In this document: positions 30,470 through 39,753 of the stretch, piece by piece
How the letters are laid out: each line of letters opens with the position of its first letter
How positions within the stretch are numbered: position 1 is the first letter of the stretch
Assembly: GCF_900112595.1 (NCBI RefSeq)
Contig: NZ_FOMI01000003.1
Location: forward strand, 248,001-312,000
Direction: 5' to 3'
DNA length: 64,000 nt
Origin: Algibacter pectinivorans
GTDB taxonomy: Bacteria > Bacteroidota > Bacteroidia > Flavobacteriales > Flavobacteriaceae
Notes under the pieces: generated by a model
The model's input: only the letters and a program-made list of their open reading frames with translations
Told to the model about the DNA's origin: nothing
Databases searched by the model: none
Program-made: the position numbers and the translations under genes

Positions 30470-31567
30470 ATGTATTTTTGTAAGCTAAACCATGTATTTT
30501 TGAAAAAGCTTCCAAACTTAGATGCTTTACGTTTTTTTTTAGCGTTATTAGTTATTGTATTTCATCTTCCTAATCTATCAAGAAATCAAGGACTTCCATT
30601 TTATAATGATTTACCTATTTTCAATAAAGGTATACAAGCGGTTTATACTTTTTTTATTTTAAGCGGATTTTTAATAGTAAGATTGATATATCTTGAAAAA
30701 GAAACGGGGCGTTTTTCAATTCGTAAATTTTATCTAAGACGAATTTTACGAATTTTTCCGTTATACTATTTAGTATTAATTTTTGGTTTTCTGTTTTATC
30801 ATATGTTTTTACCGTATTTGGGCATTCCTTTTGAAACGAACTATAGCTTAAAAGAAGGACTGTTGCTTAGTGTATTCTTTTTTCCAAATATTTTTGCGTT
30901 TTCACATGACCCAGGAGGAATTTTAAAAATTTTATGGTCCATAGGTATTGAAGAGCAGTTTTATTTTTTAATAGCCCCATTGCTTTATTTTCTAAAAAAA
31001 ACTAAGATATTACAGGTTTTAATTGGCATTGCTATTTTATATTTTATAGTGTTTCATAGCACTAGCAGTGCTTATTTGCGAAATCATTTTTTCGTTTACT
31101 TTTACTTACTTTCAGGAGGAGTTATTGCAATTTTAGAAGTGGAGAAAAAGTTGGAATTTTTAAAAAGATCTATTATAATTCCAATAATAATTCTTAGTGC
31201 TTCATTGTTATTTTTTTTCACGAATGTTTTTCAGTTTAAAGATTTATGGCTTACAAATTTAACAGCCATGGTGTTGTTGTCTTTATTTATACATGTGCTT
31301 AGTTGTAATAATTTTGGGATTGTTATAAAAAATAGAATTATAAATTACTTAGGACAAATATCGTATGGTATATATATGTTACATATAATAGCACTAAATG
31401 CGGTAGTTTTCATATTTATAAAATTTAAAGAATTTGCTTTTTTTAATAATATATTTACCATTATATTAATAAATATTTTAACATTTGCATTAACTATAAT
31501 TTTGGCTCATCTTTCATATAAATATTTTGAAAAACCATTTTTAAAACTTAAAACTAAATTTAGATAA
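30470..31567 (+). CDS. Acyltransferase 3 family membrane protein
   Basis: About 365 residues with ~10 hydrophobic segments and the acyltransferase-3 start KKLPNLDALRFFLALLVIVFHL, the conserved histidine being in VFHL. The internal SIGIEEQFYFLIAPLL is also typical. Members O-acylate sugars of cell-envelope glycans. The start is uncertain: ATG at 30470 is the first ATG, but family alignment and a TATTTTTG box at 30473-30480 favour TTG at 30500. The gene looks more AT-rich than its neighbours acpH and glmM, which hints at acquisition. Its last base overlaps the ATG of glmM (TAATG), suggesting coupled translation. Confidence 0.85.
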   Translation: MYFCKLNHVFLKKLPNLDALRFFLALLVIVFHLPNLSRNQGLPFYNDLPIFNKGIQAVYTFFILSGFLIVRLIYLEKETGRFSIRKFYLRRILRIFPLYYLVLIFGFLFYHMFLPYLGIPFETNYSLKEGLLLSVFFFPNIFAFSHDPGGILKILWSIGIEEQFYFLIAPLLYFLKKTKILQVLIGIAILYFIVFHSTSSAYLRNHFFVYFYLLSGGVIAILEVEKKLEFLKRSIIIPIIILSASLLFFFTNVFQFKDLWLTNLTAMVLLSLFIHVLSCNNFGIVIKNRIINYLGQISYGIYMLHIIALNAVVFIFIKFKEFAFFNNIFTIILINILTFALTIILAHLSYKYFEKPFLKLKTKFR

Positions 31568-32955
31568 TGACACTTATAAAATCAATTTCAGGTATTAGAG
31601 GAACCATAGGCGGACAAGTAGGCGAGAACCTTACTCCAATAGACGCTGTTAAATTTGCATCGGCTTATGGTGTGTGGTTAAAACAACAACGCCAAAAAGA
31701 AAACTACAAAGTTGTAGTTGGAAGAGACGCCCGTATTTCTGGTAAAATGATTCAAAACCTAGTCATGAATACCTTAATAGGTTTAGGTATTGATGTGGTA
31801 GATGTTGGGCTTTCTACAACACCAACCGTAGAAGTGGCGGTGCCTATGGAACATGCCGATGGTGGTATAATTTTAACCGCAAGCCATAACCCAAAGCAAT
31901 GGAATGCCTTAAAATTATTAAACGAAAAAGGGGAGTTTTTAGATGCTGTTGAAGGTGCTAAAATTCTTGACATTGCAGAAAGCGATACTATGGAATTTGC
32001 CGATGTGGATAGCCTAGGAAAAATAACGAAAAACAAAGCATATATAGATTTACATATTATTGAAGTTCTAGATTTAGACCTTGTTAATGTAACAGCCATT
32101 GAAGAAGCTCGTTTTAAAGTGGTTGTAGATGGTGTAAACTCTACAGGCGGTATCGCAATTCCGTTACTTTTAGAACGATTAGGGGTAGAAGTGGTTAAGT
32201 TATATTGCGAACCAAACGGACATTTTCCTCACAACCCAGAACCTTTAAAGGAACACTTAACAGACCTGTCTGCCGAAGTTAAAAAGCATAATGCCGATTT
32301 TGGTATAGTTGTCGATCCAGATGTTGATCGTCTTGCTTTTATGGACGAAAACGGCGATATGTTTGGCGAAGAGTACACACTTGTAGCTTGCGCAGATTAT
32401 GTATTAAGTAAAACACCGGGTAATACGGTAAGTAACATGAGTTCTACAAGGGCCTTACGCGATGTAACCGAGAAACATGGTGGCATGTACGAAGCTAGTG
32501 CTGTTGGCGAGGTAAACGTGGTGAATTTAATGAAGAAAAACAAAGTTGTTATTGGTGGCGAAGGTAACGGAGGTATTATATATCCAGATGCGCATTACGG
32601 ACGTGACGCCTTGGTTGGTGTAGCTTTATTTTTAAGCCTTTTGGCCGACAAAAAAATGAGTGTTAGCGCACTTCGAAAAACCTATCCAAGTTATTTTATG
32701 GGTAAAAAGAAAATACAATTAACACCTGGTTTAGATGTAGATGGCATTCTTAAAGCCATGGAAGCGCGTTACCAAAACGAACAATTAACCACTATCGATG
32801 GGGTTAAAATAGATTTTTCAGAGAGTTGGGTACACCTACGTAAAAGTAACACAGAACCAATTATTAGAATTTATACCGAAGCAAAATCGCAAGAAGAAGC
32901 CGATGCTTTAGGCGATAAATTTATTGCAGAAATAGGTGAAATAGCAGGGGTTTAA
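31567..32955 (+). CDS. glmM: Phosphoglucosamine mutase
   Basis: A 462-residue alpha-D-phosphohexomutase converting glucosamine 6-phosphate to glucosamine 1-phosphate on the way to UDP-GlcNAc. Visible motifs are the phosphoserine loop TASHNPKQWNALK, the metal loop DPDVDRLAFMDENGD, the sugar-binding GEGNGGIIYPD and the phosphate-binding RKSNTEPIIRIYTEA. Length is normal. It overlaps the acyltransferase stop by one base and is followed by a hairpin terminator at 33023-33061. In Bacteroidota this type is annotated as GlmM, although substrate choice within the family is not certain from sequence. Confidence 0.93.
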   Translation: MTLIKSISGIRGTIGGQVGENLTPIDAVKFASAYGVWLKQQRQKENYKVVVGRDARISGKMIQNLVMNTLIGLGIDVVDVGLSTTPTVEVAVPMEHADGGIILTASHNPKQWNALKLLNEKGEFLDAVEGAKILDIAESDTMEFADVDSLGKITKNKAYIDLHIIEVLDLDLVNVTAIEEARFKVVVDGVNSTGGIAIPLLLERLGVEVVKLYCEPNGHFPHNPEPLKEHLTDLSAEVKKHNADFGIVVDPDVDRLAFMDENGDMFGEEYTLVACADYVLSKTPGNTVSNMSSTRALRDVTEKHGGMYEASAVGEVNVVNLMKKNKVVIGGEGNGGIIYPDAHYGRDALVGVALFLSLLADKKMSVSALRKTYPSYFMGKKKIQLTPGLDVDGILKAMEARYQNEQLTTIDGVKIDFSESWVHLRKSNTEPIIRIYTEAKSQEEADALGDKFIAEIGEIAGV

Positions 32956-32979
32956 AATTCTTATTAGAAGCTATTCCCG

Positions 32980-33012
32980 TTTGTAGTTTATCCTGAGCGC
33001 AGTCGAAGGACT
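32980..33012 (+). repeat. Short dispersed motif TCCTGAGCGCAGTCGAAGGA
   Basis: TATCCTGAGCGCAGTCGAAG at ~32989-33009 is a short motif common in flavobacterial intergenic DNA, as I recall it. A diverged copy, GACTTGAGTCCAGTCGAAAG, lies at ~33120-33139 in the same gap. Confidence 0.5.
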
Positions 33013-33022
33013 ATATTTTTTT

Positions 33023-33061
33023 AAACCACGTTATTACAAATTTTAAGTAACGTGGTTTTTT
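33023..33061 (+). terminator. Terminator of glmM
   Basis: An 11 bp perfect stem (33023-33033 with 33048-33058), extendable by two pairs, is followed by a T-run at 33056-33061. It lies ~70 bp after the glmM stop. Confidence 0.85.
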
Positions 33062-33455
33062 ATTTGGTTTAGGTAAATACAAAATTCCTGTTTTTATTAG
33101 GTTTAAAATAGGATTAGATTGACTTGAGTCCAGTCGAAAGTCTTCAATCGGGGCTAACTTTTCCGTTAATGAGATACATAATTGTAAACGCAGGGGCAAC
33201 ACTTAAAGAAGACACTCCTACATATGCATTGGATATTTAAGCCAAATTCCAAAGGCAAAAACATCTTATAATTAAGTCTATAGATTTGTTTTTTATTTAA
33301 TAAAATGTATTGATAACCATTTTTTGGTAAGAATTTATTTGTCAAAAATCCAATTTGCTAGTTTATATTTAAAATAGTTATATTGTGCTATCTTAGAAAT
33401 TGAAAATTTAAAAAAAAATAACACCTTTTTTTATATAGAGGTTACGATAGACTTT
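33062..33455. other. Intergenic region before the symporter gene
   Basis: About 390 bp of AT-rich DNA, holding the diverged AGTCCAGTCGAAAG motif near 33130 and otherwise nothing recognised. A TATCTTAG near 33390 could be a -7 box, but no good -33 partner was found. Confidence 0.4.
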
Positions 33456-34781
33456 ATGAAGAAAATAGCATTGCACTGGAAGATTATTATAGGAATGGTT
33501 TTAGGAATCATTTTTGGGTTTATAATGAATACCGTTGATGGTGGAAAAGGATTTGTAGCCGATTGGGTTGCGCCTTTTGGAACTATTTTTATAAACCTTC
33601 TTAAGTTAATTGCTGTACCTTTAATTCTAGCATCATTAATTAAAGGTATTTCAGATTTAAAAGATATTTCTAAAATAAAATCTATGGGTTTACGTACCAT
33701 AGGCATTTATGTAGCAACAACTTTAGTAGCTATTATTATTGGTTTAAGTATTGTAAATATTGTTAAGCCAGGAAACGGTATGCCTCAAGATACCATCGAA
33801 AAAATTAAGCTTAAGTATGAAAACGATGCAGGTGTAACCGATAAATTAATGAAAGCGTCTGCACAAAAAGAAGCAGGTCCGTTACAAGCCTTAGTAGATA
33901 TTTTTCCAAGCAATATTTTTAAATCCTTTGCCGAAGCCTCTATGCTTCAAGTTATTTTCTTTGCTATTTTTGTTGGTATTTGCTTGCTTTTAATTGGAGA
34001 AAAAAAGGCAAAACCTTTAATAGACTTTTTTGATTCTTTAAATGAAGTAGTCATGAAAATGGTAGATTTAATCATGCTTTTTGCACCATACGCTGTATTT
34101 GCATTATTAGCAAATGTTATTATAGCTTTCGATGATGTTGAAATTTTGATCAAGCTCTTATATTATGCATTCTGCGTAATTGGTGGTTTAATTTTAATGA
34201 TTGGGTTTTACCTAATTTTGGTGAGTGTGTATACTAAAAAGTCGCCCATGTGGTTTTTACAACAAATAAGTCCTGCGCAATTATTAGCGTTTTCTACCAG
34301 TAGTAGTGCGGCAACGCTTCCCGTTACCATGGAGCGTGTTGAGGAACATTTAGGGGTCGATAAAGAAGTTTCTGGTTTTGTATTACCTGTTGGTGCTACT
34401 GTAAATATGGATGGCACTAGTTTGTACCAAGGTATTGCTGCGGTTTTTATTATGCAAGTTATTTGGCCAGAAGGATTAACTTTTACCAATCAATTGGTTA
34501 TTGTACTTACAGCATTATTAGCATCTATTGGAAGTGCTGCAGTACCAAGTGCAGGTATGGTTATGTTGGTAATTGTGTTAGAATCTATAGGGTTTCCGGC
34601 AGAGTTATTGCCAATTGGACTAGCCCTTATTTTTGCTGTAGATAGACCTTTAGATATGTGTAGAACTGTTGTAAACGTTACTGGAGATGCTACAGTGTCT
34701 ATGATTGTGGCTAAGTCTTTAGGTAAATTGCACGATCCAAAACCAAAAGAGTGGGACGATCATTACGAAGAGGTTAAGTAA
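33456..34781 (+). CDS. Dicarboxylate/amino acid:cation symporter (DAACS/SDF family)
   Basis: A 441-residue inner-membrane secondary transporter with eight hydrophobic helices and two re-entrant hairpins. It takes up glutamate/aspartate or C4-dicarboxylates with Na+ or H+. Conserved segments are the serine-rich hairpin AFSTSSSAATLPVTM, the NMDGTSLYQ motif in helix 7, the second hairpin GSAAVPSAGMVML and the substrate-binding helix 8 DRPLDMCRTVVNVTGDA. The conserved arginine in DMCRTVVN, four residues before asparagine, and the NVTGDA block are intact. Substrate cannot be fixed from sequence. It stands alone, 115 bp before the sulfurtransferase. Confidence 0.93.
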   Translation: MKKIALHWKIIIGMVLGIIFGFIMNTVDGGKGFVADWVAPFGTIFINLLKLIAVPLILASLIKGISDLKDISKIKSMGLRTIGIYVATTLVAIIIGLSIVNIVKPGNGMPQDTIEKIKLKYENDAGVTDKLMKASAQKEAGPLQALVDIFPSNIFKSFAEASMLQVIFFAIFVGICLLLIGEKKAKPLIDFFDSLNEVVMKMVDLIMLFAPYAVFALLANVIIAFDDVEILIKLLYYAFCVIGGLILMIGFYLILVSVYTKKSPMWFLQQISPAQLLAFSTSSSAATLPVTMERVEEHLGVDKEVSGFVLPVGATVNMDGTSLYQGIAAVFIMQVIWPEGLTFTNQLVIVLTALLASIGSAAVPSAGMVMLVIVLESIGFPAELLPIGLALIFAVDRPLDMCRTVVNVTGDATVSMIVAKSLGKLHDPKPKEWDDHYEEVK

Positions 34782-34895
34782 GCTATAATGTAAAGCTAAA
34801 ATAACCCAAACTATATTTTGGTGTGTTCTAAAAATCTATTAAATTTATGTCAAGCGAAATATAACTTCTAGTTTCGTATAATAAATACAGTATAA

Positions 34896-35714
34896 ATGAA
34901 TTCCAATGTAGCGTTAATATCGCCAGTAGTTTCTGCCGAATGGCTTTATGAACACAAAAGTGCCAACAATTTAGTTATTCTAGACGGTACAATAAATAAG
35001 GTATTTAATGCAGATTCCCAGCAGATTCCAAATGCGAGATTGTTCGATATTAAAAAGAAGTTTAGTAATCTGGACGATCCATTTCCTAGCGCGTTTCCTG
35101 CTACCGAGCAGTTTGAGAAAGAGGCTAGGGCATTAGGGGTTAATAACGACAGTGCCATTGTTGTTTACGACGATAAGGGTATTTACTCTAGTGCACGTGT
35201 GTGGTGGCTGTTTAAGGCTTTTGGCTTTACAAACGTGGCTGTTTTAAATGGTGGGTTTCCAGCATGGAAAAAAGAGGGTTTCACTACCGAAGTTATGAAG
35301 CATTACACAGGTGAATCAGGTGATTTTACAGCAAATTTGCAACCAAATTATATGAAGTTTTTTGATGATGTAGAACAGGCTTCTAAAAATCAAACACATA
35401 AAATTATAGATGCACGTTCTGTAAGTAGGTTTAGCGGTGAAACGCCAGAACCTAGAGAAGGTTTGCGTTCTGGAACTATTCCAAACTCTGTTAATTTACC
35501 GTTTACAGACCTTTTAGAAGATGGTATATTAAAATCTAAAAAAGAATTAGCCAAGGCTTTTTACATGGTTGCAGAGCAAGACGATCCTATTATATTTTCC
35601 TGTGGTTCAGGAATTACAGCTTGTGTATTGGCATTAGGCGCCGAACTTTCGGGGTATAAAAACATTTCGGTTTACGATGGTTCTTGGACCGAGTATGGTA
35701 GTTTAAAAAAATAA
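34896..35714 (+). CDS. sseA: 3-mercaptopyruvate/thiosulfate sulfurtransferase
   Basis: A 272-residue cytoplasmic protein with two rhodanese domains: an inactive N-terminal one (~10-130, IVVYDDKGIYSSARVWWLFKAFG) and a catalytic C-terminal one (~150-270). The active-site loop is FSCGSGITAC; CGSGITA is the form associated with 3-mercaptopyruvate rather than thiosulfate as donor. The conserved DARSVSRFSGETPEPR segment and PNSVNLPF are present. The stop is 3 bp before the next small gene, so the two are almost certainly co-transcribed. Confidence 0.92.
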   Translation: MNSNVALISPVVSAEWLYEHKSANNLVILDGTINKVFNADSQQIPNARLFDIKKKFSNLDDPFPSAFPATEQFEKEARALGVNNDSAIVVYDDKGIYSSARVWWLFKAFGFTNVAVLNGGFPAWKKEGFTTEVMKHYTGESGDFTANLQPNYMKFFDDVEQASKNQTHKIIDARSVSRFSGETPEPREGLRSGTIPNSVNLPFTDLLEDGILKSKKELAKAFYMVAEQDDPIIFSCGSGITACVLALGAELSGYKNISVYDGSWTEYGSLKK

Positions 35715-35717
35715 ATT

Positions 35718-36056
35718 ATGGAAAACCCAAGTACATGGACTAAGGACGAATTATTAGCCTATATTTTAATTTATATAGCGCATGCCGATTTAGAAGAATC
35801 TAAAAATGAAAAGGAATATATTTTAAGTCGAGTTGATAAAAAAGTTTACAAGCGTGTAAGCGAACAATTTGAAAAGGATAACGATTACCAAAGTATTCAG
35901 AATATAATTGAAGCCGTTAAAACACACGATTATTACCGTAACGATTTAGTCGATTTGTTTGCAGATATAAAGTTAATGGCGTTTGCCGATGGCGATTTTG
36001 ATGTTATGGAACAAATGATTTTTAGTCAACTAAAAAAGATTTTAAAAGAGGCTTAG
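35718..36056 (+). CDS. TerB-like small helical protein
   Basis: A 112-residue all-helical acidic protein. It has the TerB-like pattern of an acidic pair around a helix (LIYIAHADLEESKNEKEYILSRV) and a second repeat (IKLMAFADGDFDVMEQMIFSQLKKIL). The A-D-x-x motif appears twice (HADLEE and FADGDF), as in TerB/DjlA N-terminal domains, which bind metal or partner proteins. It has no signal or membrane segment. It begins 3 bp after the sulfurtransferase stop. Fold assignment is moderate; function is unknown. Confidence 0.7.
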   Translation: MENPSTWTKDELLAYILIYIAHADLEESKNEKEYILSRVDKKVYKRVSEQFEKDNDYQSIQNIIEAVKTHDYYRNDLVDLFADIKLMAFADGDFDVMEQMIFSQLKKILKEA

Positions 36057-36117
36057 TACCTTGTAAGGTATTGTTTAAGTTATTAACTTTTATAGAATTC
36101 TTTTAATGCGCATTTAA

Positions 36118-36160
36118 AATACCGGATATGAAAACAATTTTTTGTTTCATACCCGATATT
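36118..36160. terminator. Imperfect hairpin between convergent genes
   Basis: Arms at 36118-36137 and 36142-36160 pair with one bulge and two mismatches around a T-rich loop. The hairpin lies between the TerB-like gene (+) and the MuiA-like gene (-) and could serve both as terminator. Confidence 0.5.
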
Positions 36161-36212
36161 GGTGTAAGTATTAGGTTTTTTTGTTTAGCCCTAGTTTTTT
36201 AAGTAATCAAGC

Positions 36213-38291
36213 CTACAAACTAATATGCCTATACCGTGGATATTTCAAAGTATATGAAAATTTATAATTCTCAGATTGGTTGGGCGAAATTGTAGTTTTC
36301 CATTTTAAAATGCCTTTTTTGGGGTTATAATCTGAAGTTCCCGTTTCAATATCATCCACTTTTATTTCTTTGTCCTCACTAACAGGAACTCTATCTAGAA
36401 TTACAATATCTATGGCTGTTGGTTTGTTATTTTTTAGTTCTATTTGGTAAGCCTTTTCTATAACTTTATTATGGCCTATAAAGGTGTTTTTCTTGAAATT
36501 ATTAATAGGTTTCCTTTTAATAGCGACATTAGGGTCGATGCCTAAAGATACCGTTAAACTATCGGTTATGGCATACGGATTAATAGTTGTTATTCCAGAA
36601 TAGCTATCTTCAAAATACACATTCACTTCACCTGGTAATAAATTATATTGTTGCCAATCGCCAATTTTTGCTGTTAAAAACACATTTTCGTTAATTACGG
36701 GTGCTGCAAAATATGAAAATGTTGAAGGAACCGTGTATTTATCAATATCGATAACGGTAATATTACCATCACTTTCAACCGAAGTAAGTTTTTGTATTTC
36801 AAAATTTGTGTTGGTAATACCTGCTTTTATAACATCTCCGTTAGAGGTTAAGTTGCCTTTTTTTGTAGTAATTATGATAACACCATCTGATGCTCTACTA
36901 CCATAAATGGCTGTAGCCGCTTCATCTTTTAGTACATCTATGCTAGCAATTCTGTCTTCATCTAATTTTTTAAATGCGTTTTCTGTACTTGTAACACCAT
37001 CTATAACATATAATGGTTTGCTTTTAAACTTAAAAGTACCAGCGCCTCTAATTTTAATATTAGAACTGGTAACGCTTGCTACACTTTCTGTAAGTGCCGA
37101 TGCAGCATTAGAACCATACCCAACTACCACAACTTCTTCTAAACGAGATACATCTTCTTGAAGACTTATATTAATAACACTGGAGTGTATTGGTATAATT
37201 TCTGAAACATAACCTACATAGGAAATCTCTAATTGTTCTGCGCCTTGTGGCTCTATAGAAAAGTTACCATCAAAATCTGTGGAGGTTCCTATACTTGTGC
37301 CTTTTAAGATTATACTTGCTCCGGGTAAAGGCATGCCGCTTTCGTCTGTAATTGTGCCAGTAATAAGTTTAACAAAAGGATTATGTTTAAAGTCGTTTCT
37401 TTTTGTGGCATTTTCTGTGTTGTAATTGTAATTTCGGCTAACAAAATTTAAGTATTTAGGATTCATTTCAGGTTTTAAATTATTAGTGTTCGGGTCGTTT
37501 GTAGAGAGTGTTAAACTAACATTTTCCCAACGAATACCTGTATTTTGATATACATGTGCCTTGTAATGTAAATCTATTGGTTTGTTTATATCTTTTGCTT
37601 TTAAATCGTAAATAGGAAACCATCCTGCGTTTTTAACGTTGTATTTTATAACCAAATTAAGTTGCTTGCTTGCATTGGTATGGAATTTCGCTTTTATTTC
37701 GCCAGATTGTATTTTATCATCTACATGTAAGTCTTGTAGTTGTTTTTTTATGTCGCCGATTTGCTCGTTATAATCCCTGTTGGTTTTTAAAGATTTATTT
37801 ATAAGCGTATTTATCTCGGTAATGCGTGTTCGGTAATAGGCTGCAAATTGTTTTAACTTTTCAAGACTTACTACTTGATTTTCGTTACCCAGTTTTCTGT
37901 TTTCTTTTATAATTTTAAGTTCTTCTTGGTAGCCAGACATAATGTCTTCTTCAGCATTAATAGCGTCCTTTAAACGTTCTATTTCGGCCTTAAGTTGGTT
38001 TATGGTTTCAGATTTATCGAGTTTAGATAAATGGTTTATGGCGTAGTTTATAGATATTATAGAGGCGTTATTTAACCCAGAAATTTGAATACTGTTTTCT
38101 AGAATGTGAGGAGAAAGTTTGGTAAACGAAAATTCGGTTGTTCCTGCCGAAAGTAAAATAGTAGCATGTCGTGTTATTTGCGCGCCATCAACAAAAACGG
38201 TTACATCTTTAATAGCCGAAGGTATTGGTTTAGGGTTGATAGCAAATACAAAAGTGGTAAAGCAAAGAAATAAATAGCATAGTTGTTTCAT
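36213..38291 (-). CDS. MuiA-like (DUF4140/DUF4139) protein with inserted CarboxypepD_reg and TonB-plug domains
   Basis: About 692 residues, started at the ATG at 38291, which gives a signal peptide (MKQLCYLFLCFTTFVFA); a longer reading from 38336 lacks one. The N-terminal DUF4140 part (KDVTVFVDGAQITRHATILL), a coiled coil (~90-190) and DUF4139 (KYNVKNAGWFPIYDLKA, IRWENVSLTLSTNDP) are those of mucoidy-inhibitor-A proteins. DUF4139 is interrupted at ~36852-37370 by a CarboxypepD_reg-like beta-sandwich (ITGTITDESGMPLPGASI) and a SusC-type plug (LYVIDGVTS, IASIDVLKDEAATAIYGSRA). It resumes with APVINENVFLTAKIGDWQQY to the end. No receptor barrel is attached. Exported; role unknown. Confidence 0.85.
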   Translation of the reverse strand: MKQLCYLFLCFTTFVFAINPKPIPSAIKDVTVFVDGAQITRHATILLSAGTTEFSFTKLSPHILENSIQISGLNNASIISINYAINHLSKLDKSETINQLKAEIERLKDAINAEEDIMSGYQEELKIIKENRKLGNENQVVSLEKLKQFAAYYRTRITEINTLINKSLKTNRDYNEQIGDIKKQLQDLHVDDKIQSGEIKAKFHTNASKQLNLVIKYNVKNAGWFPIYDLKAKDINKPIDLHYKAHVYQNTGIRWENVSLTLSTNDPNTNNLKPEMNPKYLNFVSRNYNYNTENATKRNDFKHNPFVKLITGTITDESGMPLPGASIILKGTSIGTSTDFDGNFSIEPQGAEQLEISYVGYVSEIIPIHSSVINISLQEDVSRLEEVVVVGYGSNAASALTESVASVTSSNIKIRGAGTFKFKSKPLYVIDGVTSTENAFKKLDEDRIASIDVLKDEAATAIYGSRASDGVIIITTKKGNLTSNGDVIKAGITNTNFEIQKLTSVESDGNITVIDIDKYTVPSTFSYFAAPVINENVFLTAKIGDWQQYNLLPGEVNVYFEDSYSGITTINPYAITDSLTVSLGIDPNVAIKRKPINNFKKNTFIGHNKVIEKAYQIELKNNKPTAIDIVILDRVPVSEDKEIKVDDIETGTSDYNPKKGILKWKTTISPNQSENYKFSYTLKYPRYRHISL

Positions 38292-38435
38292 GATTAGTGG
38301 TTTTAAGTTTCCAATAAACTTATAACCAATCAACACATTAAAAAACAGACAATGAGTTATCTATATGTATGCTTGAGTTAAATACTAATTTGAGTGAGTT
38401 TATTTTAAAGTCTAAATAATGTAAGACACGTTGTG

Positions 38436-38867
38436 TTAGATATAAATGGAAATTAAATTGTTTTCTACAATATAGGATAAGCCTTCAATGTCTACATTAG
38501 TAAGTATTCCAAAATCACAACACTCATTAGTTTTTGGAGCTGTAGTATCGTATGAGATTGTTGCAACAATTTCAGAATTTATTTGTATTTCTAAAGTGTC
38601 CGATGTGTTTTGTTTTGCTATGTATAAATTGCCGTTGCTTTCGCTAATACTAAAGGGCATAACGTTTTCCGAAGCATTTTTAATCACAATGGATTCTGCT
38701 TCAATATTATCTTGAAGTATTACATTTAGGTAGGTTTCGCTATCAATTAAATTAATATTTAAATTAGGTTCTTCACATAAAACGGCTGAACAATCGGGAG
38801 TAGCATCATCTGTTTTGCAAGAAAAGCATAGGAAAACAATTAAAAGGTAGGTTAGTGTTTGCTTCAT
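38436..38867 (-). CDS. Small lipoprotein of unknown function
   Basis: A 143-residue protein with a lipoprotein signal (MKQTLTYLLIVFLCFSC, lipobox FSCK) and a mature part of beta-strand-like sequence (VILQDNIEAESIVIKN, TLEIQINSEIVATISYD). It has five further cysteines: CSAVLC near the N-terminus and an adjacent pair (ECCDFG) near the C-terminus, which could form disulfides outside the cytoplasm. I do not recognise a family. It lies between the MuiA-like gene and the DCC thiol oxidoreductase on the same strand; the cysteine-rich mature part next to a DCC protein is suggestive but not evidence of partnership. Confidence 0.65.
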   Translation of the reverse strand: MKQTLTYLLIVFLCFSCKTDDATPDCSAVLCEEPNLNINLIDSETYLNVILQDNIEAESIVIKNASENVMPFSISESNGNLYIAKQNTSDTLEIQINSEIVATISYDTTAPKTNECCDFGILTNVDIEGLSYIVENNLISIYI

Positions 38868-38946
38868 GGTTTATAGTTTATTTTAAAGATGAGAAAAAAC
38901 CGTAATGGTTGCGTGTTTATCTATAAATAAATTTAAGACAAATATG

Positions 38947-39369
38947 TTAGTCTAAAAACCGACTTTTCAATTCTGGTGTAGGTATCATGCAAGCGTCTTT
39001 TTTACCATACCATTTATAACGATTTTTAGCAATAAAATCGTAAACCCAATTGCGAATAGAGTTAGGCACAATAAGGAAAATTGCTAATATGTTAGTCGGG
39101 AAACCAAGTTTAGATGCTACTTTTAAGGCTGCAGTGCTTTTGTAATTAATACTGTTTTTTGCTGGATTGTATAAAATTATAGAATCTATTAGAGCGGTGT
39201 CTATATTAAATTTTTCTATAATTTTTTTACCGGTTTCACTTTGTAAAGGCGCAAACATAAATTTGCTCTTTTTATCCCGTTTTATAACGTATAAAACAGA
39301 GCTATTACAAAGGTTGCAAACCCCATCAAACAGGATTAAGTTTGTATCTTTTGGTACTTTAAAATTCAC
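38947..39369 (-). CDS. DCC-family (DUF393) thiol-disulfide oxidoreductase
   Basis: A 140-residue protein with the family's defining N-terminal motif, LILFDGVCNLCNSS (Asp-Gly-Val-Cys-x-x-Cys), a thioredoxin-like fold (FAPLQSETGKKIIEKF, DSIILYNPAKNSINYKSTAALKVASKLG) and the C-terminal IRNWVYDFIAKNRYKWYG. Start codon is GTG; no in-frame ATG precedes the motif. The CxxC is intact, so a redox role is plausible, though physiological substrates of DCC proteins are not well established. No signal peptide is visible. Confidence 0.9.
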   Translation of the reverse strand: MNFKVPKDTNLILFDGVCNLCNSSVLYVIKRDKKSKFMFAPLQSETGKKIIEKFNIDTALIDSIILYNPAKNSINYKSTAALKVASKLGFPTNILAIFLIVPNSIRNWVYDFIAKNRYKWYGKKDACMIPTPELKSRFLD

Positions 39370-39753
39370 GTTGTAAAGATAGTGAATATGTTCTATGAAC
39401 TTATATTAAGTAAAGATTTAGTTTTTTTTAAAAAATCACAAAGGCGTTAAGTCTATATTAATTTGTTGCCTCATTAAATGGTTTTATATTTTTAATTTAA
39501 ACTTTAATTGTGTTGTTGTAATTTAGTTTTAAGGCTTGAGATTTACTTACTCCCAACTAATTAATATTAATTTAATTTATACAACAACTGTAGTTTTAAA
39601 TTAGGTCGTTTTTGTGTATACATTTTCTTATTATATATCTATTGGTATTAATATATCAATATTTAATGCTTGCTATTTTAATCCTCCAGTATGGTGAATT
39701 TGGATGATAGTATACAACTACCGACTTTATTTTTAAGAAATGTGGATGTTAAA
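39370..39753. other. 384 bp AT-rich intergenic region, nothing firm
   Basis: The gap separates the DCC gene from mutS2 (both on the minus strand). A TATCTTTA on the minus strand at 39374-39381 lies only 4 bp before the DCC start, without a -33 partner. No open reading frame, repeat or clear terminator was recognised. Confidence 0.4.

Noticed and set aside
30459-30515. A longer start for acpH at 30515
   Set aside because: The extra 19 residues do not resemble the family N-terminus, which begins at MNYLAHIYLSG.
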